64,000 nt of DNA from CALEMW01 sp035447065 (GCA_035447065.1 DAOTGJ010000017.1:1-64000); one strand, 5' to 3'. Positions 1 to 9,606 are shown, counted from the stretch's first letter. Notes: a model not told the origin generated them from the letters alone. Numbers and translations are program-made.

Positions 1-10
1 CGCCCTGGGG

Positions 11-1096
11 CTACCCGTTCTTCCGCGCGAACTCCCCCATGAACTCCGCCAGCGCCTCGGCCCCCGCCACCGGCATGGCGTTGTACACGCTCGCCCGGCA
101 GCCCCCCACGCTGCGGTGGCCCTTGAGGCCGCTGAGCCCCGCGGCCGTGGCCTCGGCGATGAACTTGGCCTCCAGCTCCTCCGTCGGCAGACGGAACACC
201 ACGTTCATCTTGGACCGCGCGCTCTCCTGCACCGGGCAGCGGTAGAATTCCGGCGCCGCGGCGATGGCGTCGTAGAGCAGCCCGCTGCGCGCGTCGGCCA
301 GCTTCTCAGCCGCCGGCAGGCCGCCCTGCTTCTCCAGCCACTTCAGGGTCTTGCCGATCATGTAGATCGCGAAGACCGGCGGCGTGTTGTCCATGGAGTC
401 GGCGGCCGCGTGCACGGCGTAGCTGAGGTAGCGGGGCAGGTGGTCGCCGCTGCGCTTCAGCACGTCGTCGCGCACGATCACGATGCTGCAGCCCGCCGGC
501 CCGGCGTTCTTCTGCGCCCCGGCGTAGATCAGGCCGAACTTCTCCACGGGGATGCGGCGGCTCATGAAGTCGCTGCTCATGTCGCAGACCAGGGGCACGT
601 CGCCGGTGTCCGGGAAGTCCGGCCACTGCACGCCGCCGATGGTCTCGTTGCTGGTCATGTGCAGGTAGGCCGAACCCTCGGACGGCTTCAGCGTCGCCGC
701 GTCGGGCAGGCTCATGAACCCGTCGGCGGAGCCGTCGAAGACCACGTTCACGCTGCCGATCTTCTTGGCGTCGGCCATGGCCTTCTTGGCCCAGGCGCCG
801 GTGTTGGCCAGGTCGCAGCGGCCGCCCGCGCCCATGAGGTTCATGGGCACCATGGCGAACTGCAGCGTGGCGCCGCCGCCCAGGAACAGCACCTTGTAGT
901 TCTCCGGCAGGCCGTAGAGGCGCTTCACCAGGTCCATGGCCTCCATGTGCACCGCGTCGTACTCCTTGGAGCGGTGGCTCATCTCGATGAGGCTCATGCC
1001 CTTGCCCATGTAGTCCACGAACTCGTCGCGGGCGGATTCCAGGGCCTCGAGCGGCAGCGTGCAGGGGCCGGCGCTGAAGTTGTGGATGCGGTTCAC
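11..1096 (-). CDS. serC: Phosphoserine aminotransferase
   Basis: A 361-residue PLP-dependent class V aminotransferase, the usual SerC length, predicted to convert 3-phosphohydroxypyruvate and glutamate to phosphoserine in cytosolic serine synthesis. The N-terminus HNFSAGPCTLP, the LFLGGGATLQFAM segment and the PLP-lysine context YAGAQKNAGPAG (Lys near residue 196) are all typical. The GTG start is chosen because GGGAGGTG lies just upstream and because translation further upstream reads out of frame through serA. Its start overlaps the serA stop as GTGA, so the two are probably translationally coupled. It is the last gene of a DUF1015-serA-serC operon. Confidence 0.95.
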   Translation of the reverse strand: MNRIHNFSAGPCTLPLEALESARDEFVDYMGKGMSLIEMSHRSKEYDAVHMEAMDLVKRLYGLPENYKVLFLGGGATLQFAMVPMNLMGAGGRCDLANTGAWAKKAMADAKKIGSVNVVFDGSADGFMSLPDAATLKPSEGSAYLHMTSNETIGGVQWPDFPDTGDVPLVCDMSSDFMSRRIPVEKFGLIYAGAQKNAGPAGCSIVIVRDDVLKRSGDHLPRYLSYAVHAAADSMDNTPPVFAIYMIGKTLKWLEKQGGLPAAEKLADARSGLLYDAIAAAPEFYRCPVQESARSKMNVVFRLPTEELEAKFIAEATAAGLSGLKGHRSVGGCRASVYNAMPVAGAEALAEFMGEFARKNG

Positions 1097-1977
1097 TTGG
1101 CACCTCCCAGGAAGTCCTCGATGCGCTCCACGCACTCGTCGCCGATGCGGGCCAGGTTCTCCACGCTGGACGCGCCGATGTGCGGGACCTTGATCACGTT
1201 GGGGGCCTTGAGCAGCGGATCGTCCGCCGGGGGCGGATCGCTCTGCCACACGTCGGTGGCGTAGGCCCGGACCTTGCCGCTCTCCAGGGCCGCCACCATG
1301 GCGGGCGTGTCCACCGTGAGGCCGCGGCCGGTGTTGATGACCGTCACGCCGTCCTTCATGGCGGCGATGGCCTTCTCGCCGATCAGGCCGCGGGTCTCGT
1401 CGGTCAGCGGCAGGTGCAGGCTCACGTAGTCCGCCCGGGCCAGCATGTCCGGCAGGGTCTTGACCATCTCCGCCACGCCGCTGGACTCCACGTACTTGTC
1501 GTACGCGATCACGCGCATGCCGAAGGCCGCCGCGCGCACCGCCACCGCCTGGGCGATGTTGCCGATGCCCACCAGCCCCAGCGTCTTGCCGTGCAGCTCG
1601 GTGCGCTTCAGCTCCTTCTTCAGCCACTCGCCCCGCTCCATGCTGGCGTGGGCCTCGTGCAGGTGGTTGGGCACCGAGAGCATCAGCGCGAAGGCCAGCT
1701 CCGCCACGGCGATGGCCGGGCTGCGCGGCGTGTTGCGCACGGTGATGCCGTACTCGGCGCAGTAGGCCTTGTCGATGTTGTCCGTGCCCACGCCGCCGCG
1801 GATGATCAGCTTGAGCTTCTTGGCGGGGCGCAGGAACTCGGCGGTGGCCTTGGTCTTGCTGCGGACCAGCAGGACGTCGGCCTCCGGCAGGCGGTCCAGC
1901 TCGCGGGTCACCTCGCCGAAGCGGGCGAGCTTGTCGGCCAGGCCGGAGTCGAAGGCGTCGGCGATCAGGATCAGCAT
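1093..1977 (-). CDS. serA: D-3-phosphoglycerate dehydrogenase, short form
   Basis: A 294-residue D-isomer 2-hydroxyacid dehydrogenase predicted to oxidise 3-phosphoglycerate, the first step of serine synthesis. Visible features are the NAD-binding motif GLVGIGNIAQAVA (about residues 134-146), the active-site region INTGRGLTVDTPA carrying the catalytic arginine, and the VPHIGASSVEN histidine region. It has no C-terminal ACT or ASB domain, so classical serine feedback through ACT is not expected. The ATG is preceded by a GAGGAGG-like site. It lies 17 bases after the DUF1015 gene and overlaps serC by four bases. Specificity for phosphoglycerate rests mainly on the serC neighbourhood. Confidence 0.9.
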   Translation of the reverse strand: MLILIADAFDSGLADKLARFGEVTRELDRLPEADVLLVRSKTKATAEFLRPAKKLKLIIRGGVGTDNIDKAYCAEYGITVRNTPRSPAIAVAELAFALMLSVPNHLHEAHASMERGEWLKKELKRTELHGKTLGLVGIGNIAQAVAVRAAAFGMRVIAYDKYVESSGVAEMVKTLPDMLARADYVSLHLPLTDETRGLIGEKAIAAMKDGVTVINTGRGLTVDTPAMVAALESGKVRAYATDVWQSDPPPADDPLLKAPNVIKVPHIGASSVENLARIGDECVERIEDFLGGAK

Positions 1978-1994
1978 GGCGGCCTCCTCGGGCG

Positions 1995-3227
1995 TCAGTC
2001 GGTGAGGCTGCGGACCAGCAGACCGGAGCGCAGCTTGGGTTCGAACCAGGTGGACTTGGGGGGCATGACGGCCTCGGCGTCGGCCACGGCCATGATCTGG
2101 TCCACGCTCGCGGGCGCGAAGGCGAAGGCCACGGCCATGTCCTCGCGGCAGCGTCGCTCCAGCTCCGCGGCGCCGCGGCTGCCGCCCACGAAATCGATGC
2201 GCGGATCCTGCCGCGGGTCGCCGATGCCCAGGATGGGCTCCAGGACCAGCTCCTGCAGCACGGCGGCGTCCAGGCTGCGCACGGGGTCGTCGGCCGGGAA
2301 GGTGCCCGGGCGCGCGCTCACGCGGTGCCAGCGGCCTTCCAGGTACATGCCCCACCGGTGATGATCCTGCGGCTCGGGCGCGTCCGTGGGCTCCACGTCC
2401 ATCACCTCCGCCACCGCGGCCAGGAAGTCCGCGGGCGAGAGGCCGTTCAGGTCCGCCACCACGCGGTGGTAGCCCATGAGGCGCAGCTCGTCGTCGGGGA
2501 AGAGCACGGCCAGGAAGAAGTTGTAGGGCTCGTCGCCGGTGTGCTCCGGGTTGCGGTCGCGGAAGAAGGCGCGCGTGCGGCAGGCGGCGGCGGTGCGGTG
2601 GTGGCCGTCGGCCACGTACAGGGCGGGGATCTGGGCGAAGGCGTCCTGCAGGGCCTTCACGTCGGAAGGATCCGACACCACCCAGAGGGTGTGCCCCACG
2701 CCGTCCACCGCGGTGAAGTCCACGTCCGGCTCGGCGGCGCGCACGCGCTCCACGATGTTGCGCACGGTGCGGTCGGCGCGGTAGGTGAACAGCACCGGCC
2801 CCACGTTCACGCCCAGGCGCTGCATGTGGCGGGCGCGGTCGTCCTCCTTGTCGCGGCGCGTGTGCTCGTGCTTCTTGATGATCCCGTTCTCCACCTCGTC
2901 CACGCTGCAGCCCGCGGCCAGGCCGTACTGCACGCGCCCGTCCATGGTCAGGGCGTACACGTAGAAGGCCGGCGCGGCGTCCTGGATCAGCACGCCCTCG
3001 TCGATCATGCGCTGCAGGTTGGCGGCGCTGCGGTCGTGGATCTCCTGCTCGGAGGCGCCGCGCTCCAGATCGATCTCGGCCTTGTTCACGTGCAGGAAGC
3101 TCAGGGGCTCGTCGGCGGCCAGGACGCGGGCCTCATCGCTGCTGAGCACGTCGTAGGGCGGGCTGGCCACGCGGCGGGCCAGGTCCGGCGCGGGCCGGAA
3201 GGCGGCGAAGGGACGGATGTCGGCCAT
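1995..3227 (-). CDS. DUF1015 family protein
   Basis: A 410-residue soluble protein of the DUF1015 (COG4198) family, whose function I do not know. The N-terminus (IRPFAAFRPAPDLARRVASPPYD) and the central VADGHHRTAAA motif near residue 205 are characteristic. The DGHHR signature resembles the GxxR nucleotide-binding motif of ParB/Srx-fold proteins, including archaeal serine kinase SerK; any relation to serine phosphorylation is inference. It is the first gene of the serine operon, and from memory DUF1015 is often beside serA/serC in other bacteria. The ATG is chosen because AGGAGA precedes it; an in-frame GTG or ATG slightly upstream is less well placed. Confidence 0.85.
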   Translation of the reverse strand: MADIRPFAAFRPAPDLARRVASPPYDVLSSDEARVLAADEPLSFLHVNKAEIDLERGASEQEIHDRSAANLQRMIDEGVLIQDAAPAFYVYALTMDGRVQYGLAAGCSVDEVENGIIKKHEHTRRDKEDDRARHMQRLGVNVGPVLFTYRADRTVRNIVERVRAAEPDVDFTAVDGVGHTLWVVSDPSDVKALQDAFAQIPALYVADGHHRTAAACRTRAFFRDRNPEHTGDEPYNFFLAVLFPDDELRLMGYHRVVADLNGLSPADFLAAVAEVMDVEPTDAPEPQDHHRWGMYLEGRWHRVSARPGTFPADDPVRSLDAAVLQELVLEPILGIGDPRQDPRIDFVGGSRGAAELERRCREDMAVAFAFAPASVDQIMAVADAEAVMPPKSTWFEPKLRSGLLVRSLTD

Positions 3228-3407
3228 GGCGGTCTCCTGTGGGTCGGAAGTCACTCTCGGATCTACGAATTACGCCCCCGGGGGCCGTGCCTTCAAGGGG
3301 ATTGTTAAGGAATTCACCATTTTTCCGCACGCGCGGGGGATTCCCTGGACGCCGGCCCGCTGAACGCTAACTTTCAGCCCTGTGCCCCCTCAGCGAACGG
3401 AGACTCC

Positions 3408-4685
3408 ATGGCCCGCGTCCGCCTCCTGCTCCCCCTGCTGCTCCTGCTCGCGGCCCGCGTGCCGGCCGCTCCGCCCGCCGACTGGACCGTGGGCGGCGAC
3501 GTGCGCGTGCGAGGATACCACCTGGAGAACATGTGGGACGTGGATTCCGCCGCGGACGCCGACCGCTGGAGCGTGTGGCGCCACCGCACCCGCCTCTGGG
3601 CCGCCGCGGAGCTGGACCGGGGCGCCCAGGCGTACGTGCGCCTGGCCAACCAGCACTTCGGCGAGGGCGTGACCGACGCCGGCGCCTGGGAAGAGGACAA
3701 CAAGAGCGACAAGGTCTTCGTGGACAACGCCTGGGTGCGGCTGCCGGACCTGCTGGGCCTGCCCCTGGAGCTCACGGCCGGCCGCATGGACGTGCGCTAC
3801 GGCTCGGGCTTCGTGCTCTTCGACGGCCAGAGCCAGACCGCCAGCACGTCGGCCTATCTGGACGGCGTGAAGGCGCGGCTCGCCCCGGCCGCCGGCGTGA
3901 CCCTGGACCTGCTCCACTTCAAGGACCAGGAGAACCGCCGCGACGACGCCTCCCACGACGACGTGACCCTCTCCGGCGCCTACCTGACCCTGGGCGACGG
4001 CCAGCCCCGCGAGGCCTACCTGCTGCGCCGCGTGAACCAGGCCCTGGCCCGCGAGGTGTGGACCGGCGGCGCGCGCGTGGGCGGCGCCGCGGGCCGCCTT
4101 ACCTGGCGCGCCGAGGCCGCCCTCCAGCGCGGCGACGCCGACGCTCTGCGCACCCTGGAGGCCTGGGGCGCCACCGCCGACCTGCGCCTGGGCGTGGACG
4201 CCGCCGGCACCGCCCTGCTCGCCGGCTTCACCGGCCTCAGCGGCGACGACCCCGCCACCGCCGGCGTGGACGAACGCTGGGACGTGGTCCACGGCGGCTG
4301 GCCCCGTCTGGGCGACCTCCCCGCCTGGCTCTACCTGAACGTGGGGCCGCACAACGCCGTGAGCGGCTTCGACCCCGGCTACGCCGACGGCAGCAGCCGC
4401 CCCGGCGAGGTGGTCTACGGCAACCTGATCATGCCGTGGGCCGGCCTGGAGCTGCGCCCCCGCGCCGACGTGACCGCGCGCGCGTGGTGGTCGTCCCTGC
4501 GCGCCCACCGCTCGGCCGCGGCCTCGGACCGCATCGGCGAGCTGCTGCAGCTCTCGGTGAAGCACCGCTGGAGCGCCGACGTGACCCTGGCCCTCTACGC
4601 CGCCCGCCTCTGGCCCGGCGACGCCTACGGCCCCGACGCCGACCCGGCCACCGAAGTGTTCTGGGAGATCGACCTCACGTTCTAG
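3408..4685 (+). CDS. Outer-membrane porin-like protein (alginate-export-like)
   Basis: A 425-residue protein with a clear signal peptide (hydrophobic residues 5-16, likely cleavage after VPAAP) followed by alternating amphipathic strands. It contains the segments RTRLWAAAEL and the GRMDVRYGSGFVLFDG region that resembles the alginate-export (AlgE-like) barrel family. The chain ends in phenylalanine (EIDLTF), a typical outer-membrane barrel insertion signal. It lies 14 bases before a sodium:solute symporter gene, so the two probably form an outer/inner membrane uptake or export pair. The substrate cannot be read from sequence. Family assignment is moderate; barrel nature is better supported. 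Confidence 0.7.
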   Translation: MARVRLLLPLLLLLAARVPAAPPADWTVGGDVRVRGYHLENMWDVDSAADADRWSVWRHRTRLWAAAELDRGAQAYVRLANQHFGEGVTDAGAWEEDNKSDKVFVDNAWVRLPDLLGLPLELTAGRMDVRYGSGFVLFDGQSQTASTSAYLDGVKARLAPAAGVTLDLLHFKDQENRRDDASHDDVTLSGAYLTLGDGQPREAYLLRRVNQALAREVWTGGARVGGAAGRLTWRAEAALQRGDADALRTLEAWGATADLRLGVDAAGTALLAGFTGLSGDDPATAGVDERWDVVHGGWPRLGDLPAWLYLNVGPHNAVSGFDPGYADGSSRPGEVVYGNLIMPWAGLELRPRADVTARAWWSSLRAHRSAAASDRIGELLQLSVKHRWSADVTLALYAARLWPGDAYGPDADPATEVFWEIDLTF

Positions 4686-4699
4686 CCCGCGGAGACGCC

Positions 4700-6145
4700 A
4701 TGGCCCTGAAGATCGTCGTGCTCGCCGCCTACGCCCTGACCATCGTGGGCGTGGGGCTGGCCGGACTGCGCCGCACCAGCAGCTTCCAGGACTTCTTCCT
4801 GGGCGGCGGCCAGGTGGGGCCGTGGATGACCGCCTTCACCTACGCCACCGCCTACTTCTCGGCGGTGCTGTTCATCGGCTTCGCGGGCAAGATCGGCTGG
4901 GGGTTCGGCTACTCGGGGCTGTGGATCGCCCTGGGCAACGCGCTGATCGGCGTGCTGGGGGTGTGGGGCGTGCTGGGCTGGCGCATCAAGCGCATGAGCA
5001 CCGAGTACGGCGTGAGCACCATGGCCGAGTACTTCGAGGCGCGCTACCGCAGCCGCTTCCTCAAGCTCTTCGCGGCGGTGTGCGTGTTCGTGTTCTTCAT
5101 CCCCTACACCTCCGCGGTGTTCATGGGGCTGAGCTACCTCTTCCGCTCCAACTTCGGCATCGACTACGGCGTGGCCCTGGCGCTCATGGGCGGCTTCACG
5201 GCCCTCTACCTGGTGCTGGGCGGCTACAGGTCCATGGCCATGATCGACGTGGTCTTCGGCATGATCATGCTCGTGGGCGTGACGGTGCTGCTGGTCTTCA
5301 CGCTGAAGGAGGGCGGCGGCCTGGCCGCCATCGGGCAGGGGTTGCGGAACGTGGATCCGCGCCTGACCGCGCCGGTGGGGCCGCCGGGCGCCTGGCCCCT
5401 GTTCTGCCTGGTGTTCCTGACCAGCGTGGCGCCCCTGGGCATGCCGCAGCTGGTGCAGAAGTTCTACGCCATCCGCGACCGCGAGGCCGTGCGCGTGGGC
5501 ATGGTGGCGAGCACCGTCTTCGCGCTGCTCATCGGCGGCACCGCGTACTTCACCGGCGCCGCGGCGCGGCTGTTCCTGAGCCCGGAGACGGCGCCCGCCG
5601 CCTTCGCCGACGGCCGGCCCGTGTTCGACGCCCTCATGCCGGAGCTGCTGGCGCGCGTGGTGCCGGAATCGCTGGGCGTGCTCATGCTGCTGCTCATCCT
5701 GTCGGCCAGCATGAGCACGCTGGCGGCGCTGGTGCTGATCGCCAGCTCGTCGGTGGTGAAGGACCTGTATGCGGGGTTCGTGAACGCCGACGCCTCCGAC
5801 GCCGTGCTCACACGCTCCATGCGCCTGGCCAGCGCGGGCTTCGTGCTGCTGTCGGTGCTGCTGGCGGCGGCGCGGCCGGCCACCATCGTGGCCATCCTGG
5901 GCATCAGCTGGGGCGCCATCGGCGCGGTGTTCCTGGGGCCGTTCCTGTGGGGGCTGTTCTGGGGACGGACGTCGCGCGCCGGCGCGGTGAGCGGGTCGGT
6001 GCTGGGACTGGCGGTGTGCCTGGGGATGTACGCGCTGGGGCGGCCGTCGCCGGAGGCGGGCACCGTGGGGATGCTGGTGTCGCTGGCGGTGGTGCCGCTG
6101 GTCAGCCTAGGGAGTCCCGCTCCCAGACCCGCAGGAACCGCATGA
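4700..6145 (+). CDS. Sodium:solute symporter (SSS family)
   Basis: A 481-residue polytopic membrane protein with about 13 hydrophobic segments, typical of the SSS family (PutP/SGLT-like). Family features include the N-terminal GVGLAGLRRTSSFQDFFLGG segment, the following YATAYFSAVLFIGFAGKIGWG region, and LSASMSTLAALVLIASS near residue 335, the conserved sodium-site region on TM8. It presumably imports a small organic solute with Na+; the substrate is unknown. The ATG has GGAG nearby and follows the barrel gene by 14 bases. The 3' end overlaps the convergent histidine-kinase gene by 44 bases, so the two transcripts are antisense there. Confidence 0.9.
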   Translation: MALKIVVLAAYALTIVGVGLAGLRRTSSFQDFFLGGGQVGPWMTAFTYATAYFSAVLFIGFAGKIGWGFGYSGLWIALGNALIGVLGVWGVLGWRIKRMSTEYGVSTMAEYFEARYRSRFLKLFAAVCVFVFFIPYTSAVFMGLSYLFRSNFGIDYGVALALMGGFTALYLVLGGYRSMAMIDVVFGMIMLVGVTVLLVFTLKEGGGLAAIGQGLRNVDPRLTAPVGPPGAWPLFCLVFLTSVAPLGMPQLVQKFYAIRDREAVRVGMVASTVFALLIGGTAYFTGAAARLFLSPETAPAAFADGRPVFDALMPELLARVVPESLGVLMLLLILSASMSTLAALVLIASSSVVKDLYAGFVNADASDAVLTRSMRLASAGFVLLSVLLAAARPATIVAILGISWGAIGAVFLGPFLWGLFWGRTSRAGAVSGSVLGLAVCLGMYALGRPSPEAGTVGMLVSLAVVPLVSLGSPAPRPAGTA

Positions 6146-8171
6146 GCGTCTCGCGCAGGGTCTGCAGGTCGTAGGGCTTCTGCAGGAAGCCCACCGGCTC
6201 GCAGCCGCCGCAGCGTTCGCGGATCTCCTTCTCCGTGTAGCCGCTGGAGAGGATGACGCTCAGCTCCGGGTCGAGTTCGTGGAGCACGGCCATGGTCTCC
6301 AGGCCGTCCAGCCGGGGCATGGTCATGTCCAGGATCACCAGGTCGATCTCCTCCGCCCGCGCCGCATGGATGTCCAGGGCCTCCTGGCCGTCGCTCGCGG
6401 TGATCACGCGCAGGCCCAGACGTTCGAGCAGGCGGCGCGTGGAGTTGCGGACCTCGCGCTCGTCGTCCACCAGCAGGACGCAGCGGTCGGCGTCCAAGTC
6501 CGCGAGCCCGGGGCGCGGCTCGTCGTCCAGGACCGCACCCACGCCGGCCGACGGCAGCAGCACGCGGAACTCGGTGCCGTGGCCGGGCTCGCTGCGCACG
6601 CTGAGGGCGCCGCGGTGGCTGCGGATGATGCCCAGCACCGCCGACAGCCCCAGGCCCCGGCCCGTGAACTTGGTGGTGAAGAAGGGATCGAAGAGGCGCG
6701 CGCGGGTGGCCGCGTCCATGCCGCAGCCCGTGTCGCTCACCTGCAGGAACACGTACTCGCCAGGCGCCAGGTCCTCGCCGTTGACCATGCCGGCCAGGTC
6801 CTCGGCGGAGCAGTCCACCACGCCGGCGCTCAGGGCGATGGTGCCGCCCAGGTCGTCCAGGGCCTCCGAGGCGTTCACCACCAGGTTCAGCAGGACCTGC
6901 CGCAGCTGGGTGGCGTCGCCCTGGATCAGGGGCAGGTCGTGGGTGAGGTAGAGGGCGATCTCGGCCTTGCGCGACACGGAGCTGCGCAGCAGGCCGGACA
7001 TGTCCTGCACCAGGTCCAGCAGGTTGAAGGGGCCCACCACGAAGGTGCCGCGGCCGGAGTAGGCGAGCATCTGCTTGCACAGCTCCCCCGCGCGCTGCGA
7101 GGCCACCAGGATGTCCTGCACGGGCTCGTGGTTGGGGTCGGCGGCCGCCATGTCCTCCAGCACCAGGCTGGCGTTGGCCGACACGGCCATGAGGATGTTG
7201 TTGAAGTCGTGGGCCACGCCGCCGGCCAGCACGCTCAGGCTCTCCAGCTTCTGGGCCTGGTGCAGGCGCCGCTCCAGGGCGCGCTGACGCTTCTCCGCGG
7301 CCACGCGCTCGCTGACGTCGCGCGATACGCCGAAGATGGCGGGCGCCCCGTTCCATGTGCCGCGCGTGACGCGGGTCTCCACCGGGATGAGCTCGCCGTC
7401 CCGCGTCTCCAGCGGCACCGGGCACACGTCGCACTCGCCCGCCAGCATGTCCGTCACGATCCGCAGCGCCTCGTCGCGCCGCTCCTCGGGATGCACCGCC
7501 AGCACCGACCTGCCGATCAGATCCTCCGCGGCGTAGCCCAACCGCTCCAGCACCGCGTCGTTCACGCGCCGGATCCGCGCCTGCTCGTCCAGCACGAAGA
7601 GGTACTCGCTGATGGTGCAGAAGAACGTGTTGAGGTTCTCCTCGCTGTCCTTCAGCGCCGCGATGGCCCGCTCGCGCTCGATGATCCGCCCGATGGTGCC
7701 GGCCAGGAACGCCAGCACCTGCCCCGCCTCCTGCGGCACCTCGGTGCGGGTGCGCGAGGCCAGGTTCAGGCACCCCACCACGCGGCCGTCGCCGTGGGTG
7801 GGCAGCACGGCGCCGGAGCGCAGCCCCTCCCGGTTGGCGGGATGGCTCTCGTCGCCGTACGCCTCGAAATCCAGGAAGATGGGCTCGCCCTTGCGGACCA
7901 TGGTCGCCTGATGGGTGTCGGGTCCGTAATGGGCCACGGCCTCCACGTACGATTCCGAGACGCCCTGATGGAAGACCAGCCGCACGCCGCCGTCGGGTTC
8001 CAGGAGATACACGCCGCCGCAGTCCATGCCGCCGGCGCGCAACGCCGCGACGAAGCAGTGACGCAGTGACTCCGGGAAGGAGGTCGAGCTGTTGAGGGCC
8101 GTCATCAGATCCGACTGGATCAGAAGCAGGCTGCGGAGCTGATCCGCGCTGAGAGGGGCGAGGCGGTCCAT
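6102..8171 (-). CDS. Hybrid sensor histidine kinase (GAF-PAS-HisKA-HATPase-REC)
   Basis: A 689-residue soluble hybrid kinase without membrane segments. In order it has a GAF-like domain (about residues 15-165), a PAS domain (about 185-300), a HisKA domain with phospho-acceptor context GGVAHDFNNILMAV (about 330), a HATPase with NLVVNASEAL (N box), DTGCGMD and GRGLGLSAV (G boxes), and a C-terminal receiver domain with LLVDDE, phospho-acceptor LVILDMTMP and QKPYD. It has no DNA-binding output, so it probably passes phosphate to another protein. The ATG is chosen because GGAGGAC precedes it; an upstream in-frame ATG would run into the MATE gene. No partner response regulator is adjacent. Confidence 0.9.
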   Translation of the reverse strand: MDRLAPLSADQLRSLLLIQSDLMTALNSSTSFPESLRHCFVAALRAGGMDCGGVYLLEPDGGVRLVFHQGVSESYVEAVAHYGPDTHQATMVRKGEPIFLDFEAYGDESHPANREGLRSGAVLPTHGDGRVVGCLNLASRTRTEVPQEAGQVLAFLAGTIGRIIERERAIAALKDSEENLNTFFCTISEYLFVLDEQARIRRVNDAVLERLGYAAEDLIGRSVLAVHPEERRDEALRIVTDMLAGECDVCPVPLETRDGELIPVETRVTRGTWNGAPAIFGVSRDVSERVAAEKRQRALERRLHQAQKLESLSVLAGGVAHDFNNILMAVSANASLVLEDMAAADPNHEPVQDILVASQRAGELCKQMLAYSGRGTFVVGPFNLLDLVQDMSGLLRSSVSRKAEIALYLTHDLPLIQGDATQLRQVLLNLVVNASEALDDLGGTIALSAGVVDCSAEDLAGMVNGEDLAPGEYVFLQVSDTGCGMDAATRARLFDPFFTTKFTGRGLGLSAVLGIIRSHRGALSVRSEPGHGTEFRVLLPSAGVGAVLDDEPRPGLADLDADRCVLLVDDEREVRNSTRRLLERLGLRVITASDGQEALDIHAARAEEIDLVILDMTMPRLDGLETMAVLHELDPELSVILSSGYTEKEIRERCGGCEPVGFLQKPYDLQTLRETLMRFLRVWERDSLG

Positions 8172-8217
8172 GCAGGTCCTCCGGGCGATAGGCGGGCCGT
8201 CGGTTCCCGTCACGCTA

Positions 8218-9606
8218 TCACAGGGATTCTCCGCTTTCACCCGCAAATTCGGACGCCTCCTCCCGGATCACCGCCGTCTTCCAATCCCCCCGCAGGAACC
8301 ACACCAGCGCCGCCACCGCCGCCAGCACGTTGCTCAGGTTCATGGCCCACCACAGTCCCGACGGCCCCAGCGCCAGCTTCACCGCCAGCAGCCACGAGAA
8401 CGGGATGCGCACCAGCCACAGGCGCGCCACGTTGACCACCATGACCGGCACCGTCTTGCCCGCGCCCTGGAAGGCGCCGAACATCACCAGGATGAGGCTG
8501 AAGAGGAAGACCGAAGGCGCGGTGATGCGCAGCAGCTCGCGGCCGTAGACGATGACCTGGGGGTCGTCCACGAACACCCGCGTGAGCGGCGCCGCGAACA
8601 CCATGACCAGCCCGCACAGCGGCGCCAGCACCACCGAGATCAGCACCGCCGACGTGCGCACGGACAGGGCCGCCCGCTCCGGCAGCCGCGCGCCCAGGTT
8701 CTGCCCCACCGCCGTGGCGTTGGCCTGGGCCATGGCCCATGCGGGCACGGAGATGGTCAGCACCACGCGGTGCCCCACGCCGAAGGCCGCCGTGGCCGCC
8801 GAGCCGAACTGGTTGACGATGCCGATGAGCAGCGTGAACCCCAGCGAGGTCACCGTCTGTCCCAGCGACAGCGGCAGGCCGATGCGCAGCAGGCGCCGCA
8901 TCATCTCCGCGTCGGGACGCAGGTCCGCGCCTCGCAGGCGGAAGCCCCCCGCGCCGGTCAGCGCCCGCACCGCCAGCGCCGCCGCCACGCCGCGGGCCGC
9001 CACCGTGGCCAGCGCCGCGCCCGCCACGCCCAGGGCCGGCACCGGCCCCCAGCCGAAGATCAGCAGCGGATCCAGCACCACGTTGAGGATGCCCGTGGCC
9101 ACGTTGATGCGCATGGGGCCCACCGTGTCGCCCAGCCCCGAGTAGATGCCCTGGTACACGTGGAACACGAACATGAACGGCACGCCCGCCAGCACCCAGC
9201 GGAGGTAGGTGAGCGTCTCGGCGTAGGCGTCGGCCGGCGTGTCCAGCAGCCGCAGGAGCTGCGGCGCCACCAGCAGGCCAACCCCTGCCAGCAGGCTGCC
9301 CAGCACCAGCTGCAGCACCAGCGACTGCCCCGCCGCCCGCCCCATGGCCTCGGGCCGGCCCGCGCCGCGGTACTGGCTCACCAGCGTGGTCCCCGCCTGC
9401 CCCAGCCCCATGGCCAGGGCGATGCCGATGAACACCACGTTCATGCTGATCGTCGGCGCCACCAGCGCCGCGCGCCCCAGCTTCCCCAGCCAGAAGGCGT
9501 CCACCAGGTTGTAGAGCATCTGCACCAGGAACGACACGCTCACGGGCCACGCCACCGCCAGCAGGTGGCGGGTCATGGGGCCCTGGGTCATGTCGCGGCC
9601 GTGCAT
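8218..9606 (-). CDS. MATE family efflux transporter
   Basis: A 12-helix multidrug and toxic-compound extrusion protein of about 462 residues, predicted to export organic cations using an ion gradient. The TQGPMTRHLLAVAWPVSVSFLVQ N-terminus, the LVDAFWLGKLG motif and the internal repeat (LPLSLGQTVTSLG in the second half) are diagnostic. The start is uncertain: I favour the ATG encoding MHGRDMTQGP, which gives normal family length. An upstream ATG would add 26 basic residues without a ribosome-binding site. It ends 46 bases before the kinase gene on the same strand and could be co-transcribed with it. The substrate is unknown. Confidence 0.88.
   Translation of the reverse strand: MHGRDMTQGPMTRHLLAVAWPVSVSFLVQMLYNLVDAFWLGKLGRAALVAPTISMNVVFIGIALAMGLGQAGTTLVSQYRGAGRPEAMGRAAGQSLVLQLVLGSLLAGVGLLVAPQLLRLLDTPADAYAETLTYLRWVLAGVPFMFVFHVYQGIYSGLGDTVGPMRINVATGILNVVLDPLLIFGWGPVPALGVAGAALATVAARGVAAALAVRALTGAGGFRLRGADLRPDAEMMRRLLRIGLPLSLGQTVTSLGFTLLIGIVNQFGSAATAAFGVGHRVVLTISVPAWAMAQANATAVGQNLGARLPERAALSVRTSAVLISVVLAPLCGLVMVFAAPLTRVFVDDPQVIVYGRELLRITAPSVFLFSLILVMFGAFQGAGKTVPVMVVNVARLWLVRIPFSWLLAVKLALGPSGLWWAMNLSNVLAAVAALVWFLRGDWKTAVIREEASEFAGESGESL

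Noticed and set aside
11..1627. A 538-codon frame running upstream of serC
   Set aside because: The N-terminal part is the antisense-frame shadow of serA; the SerC homology and ribosome-binding site start at 1096.
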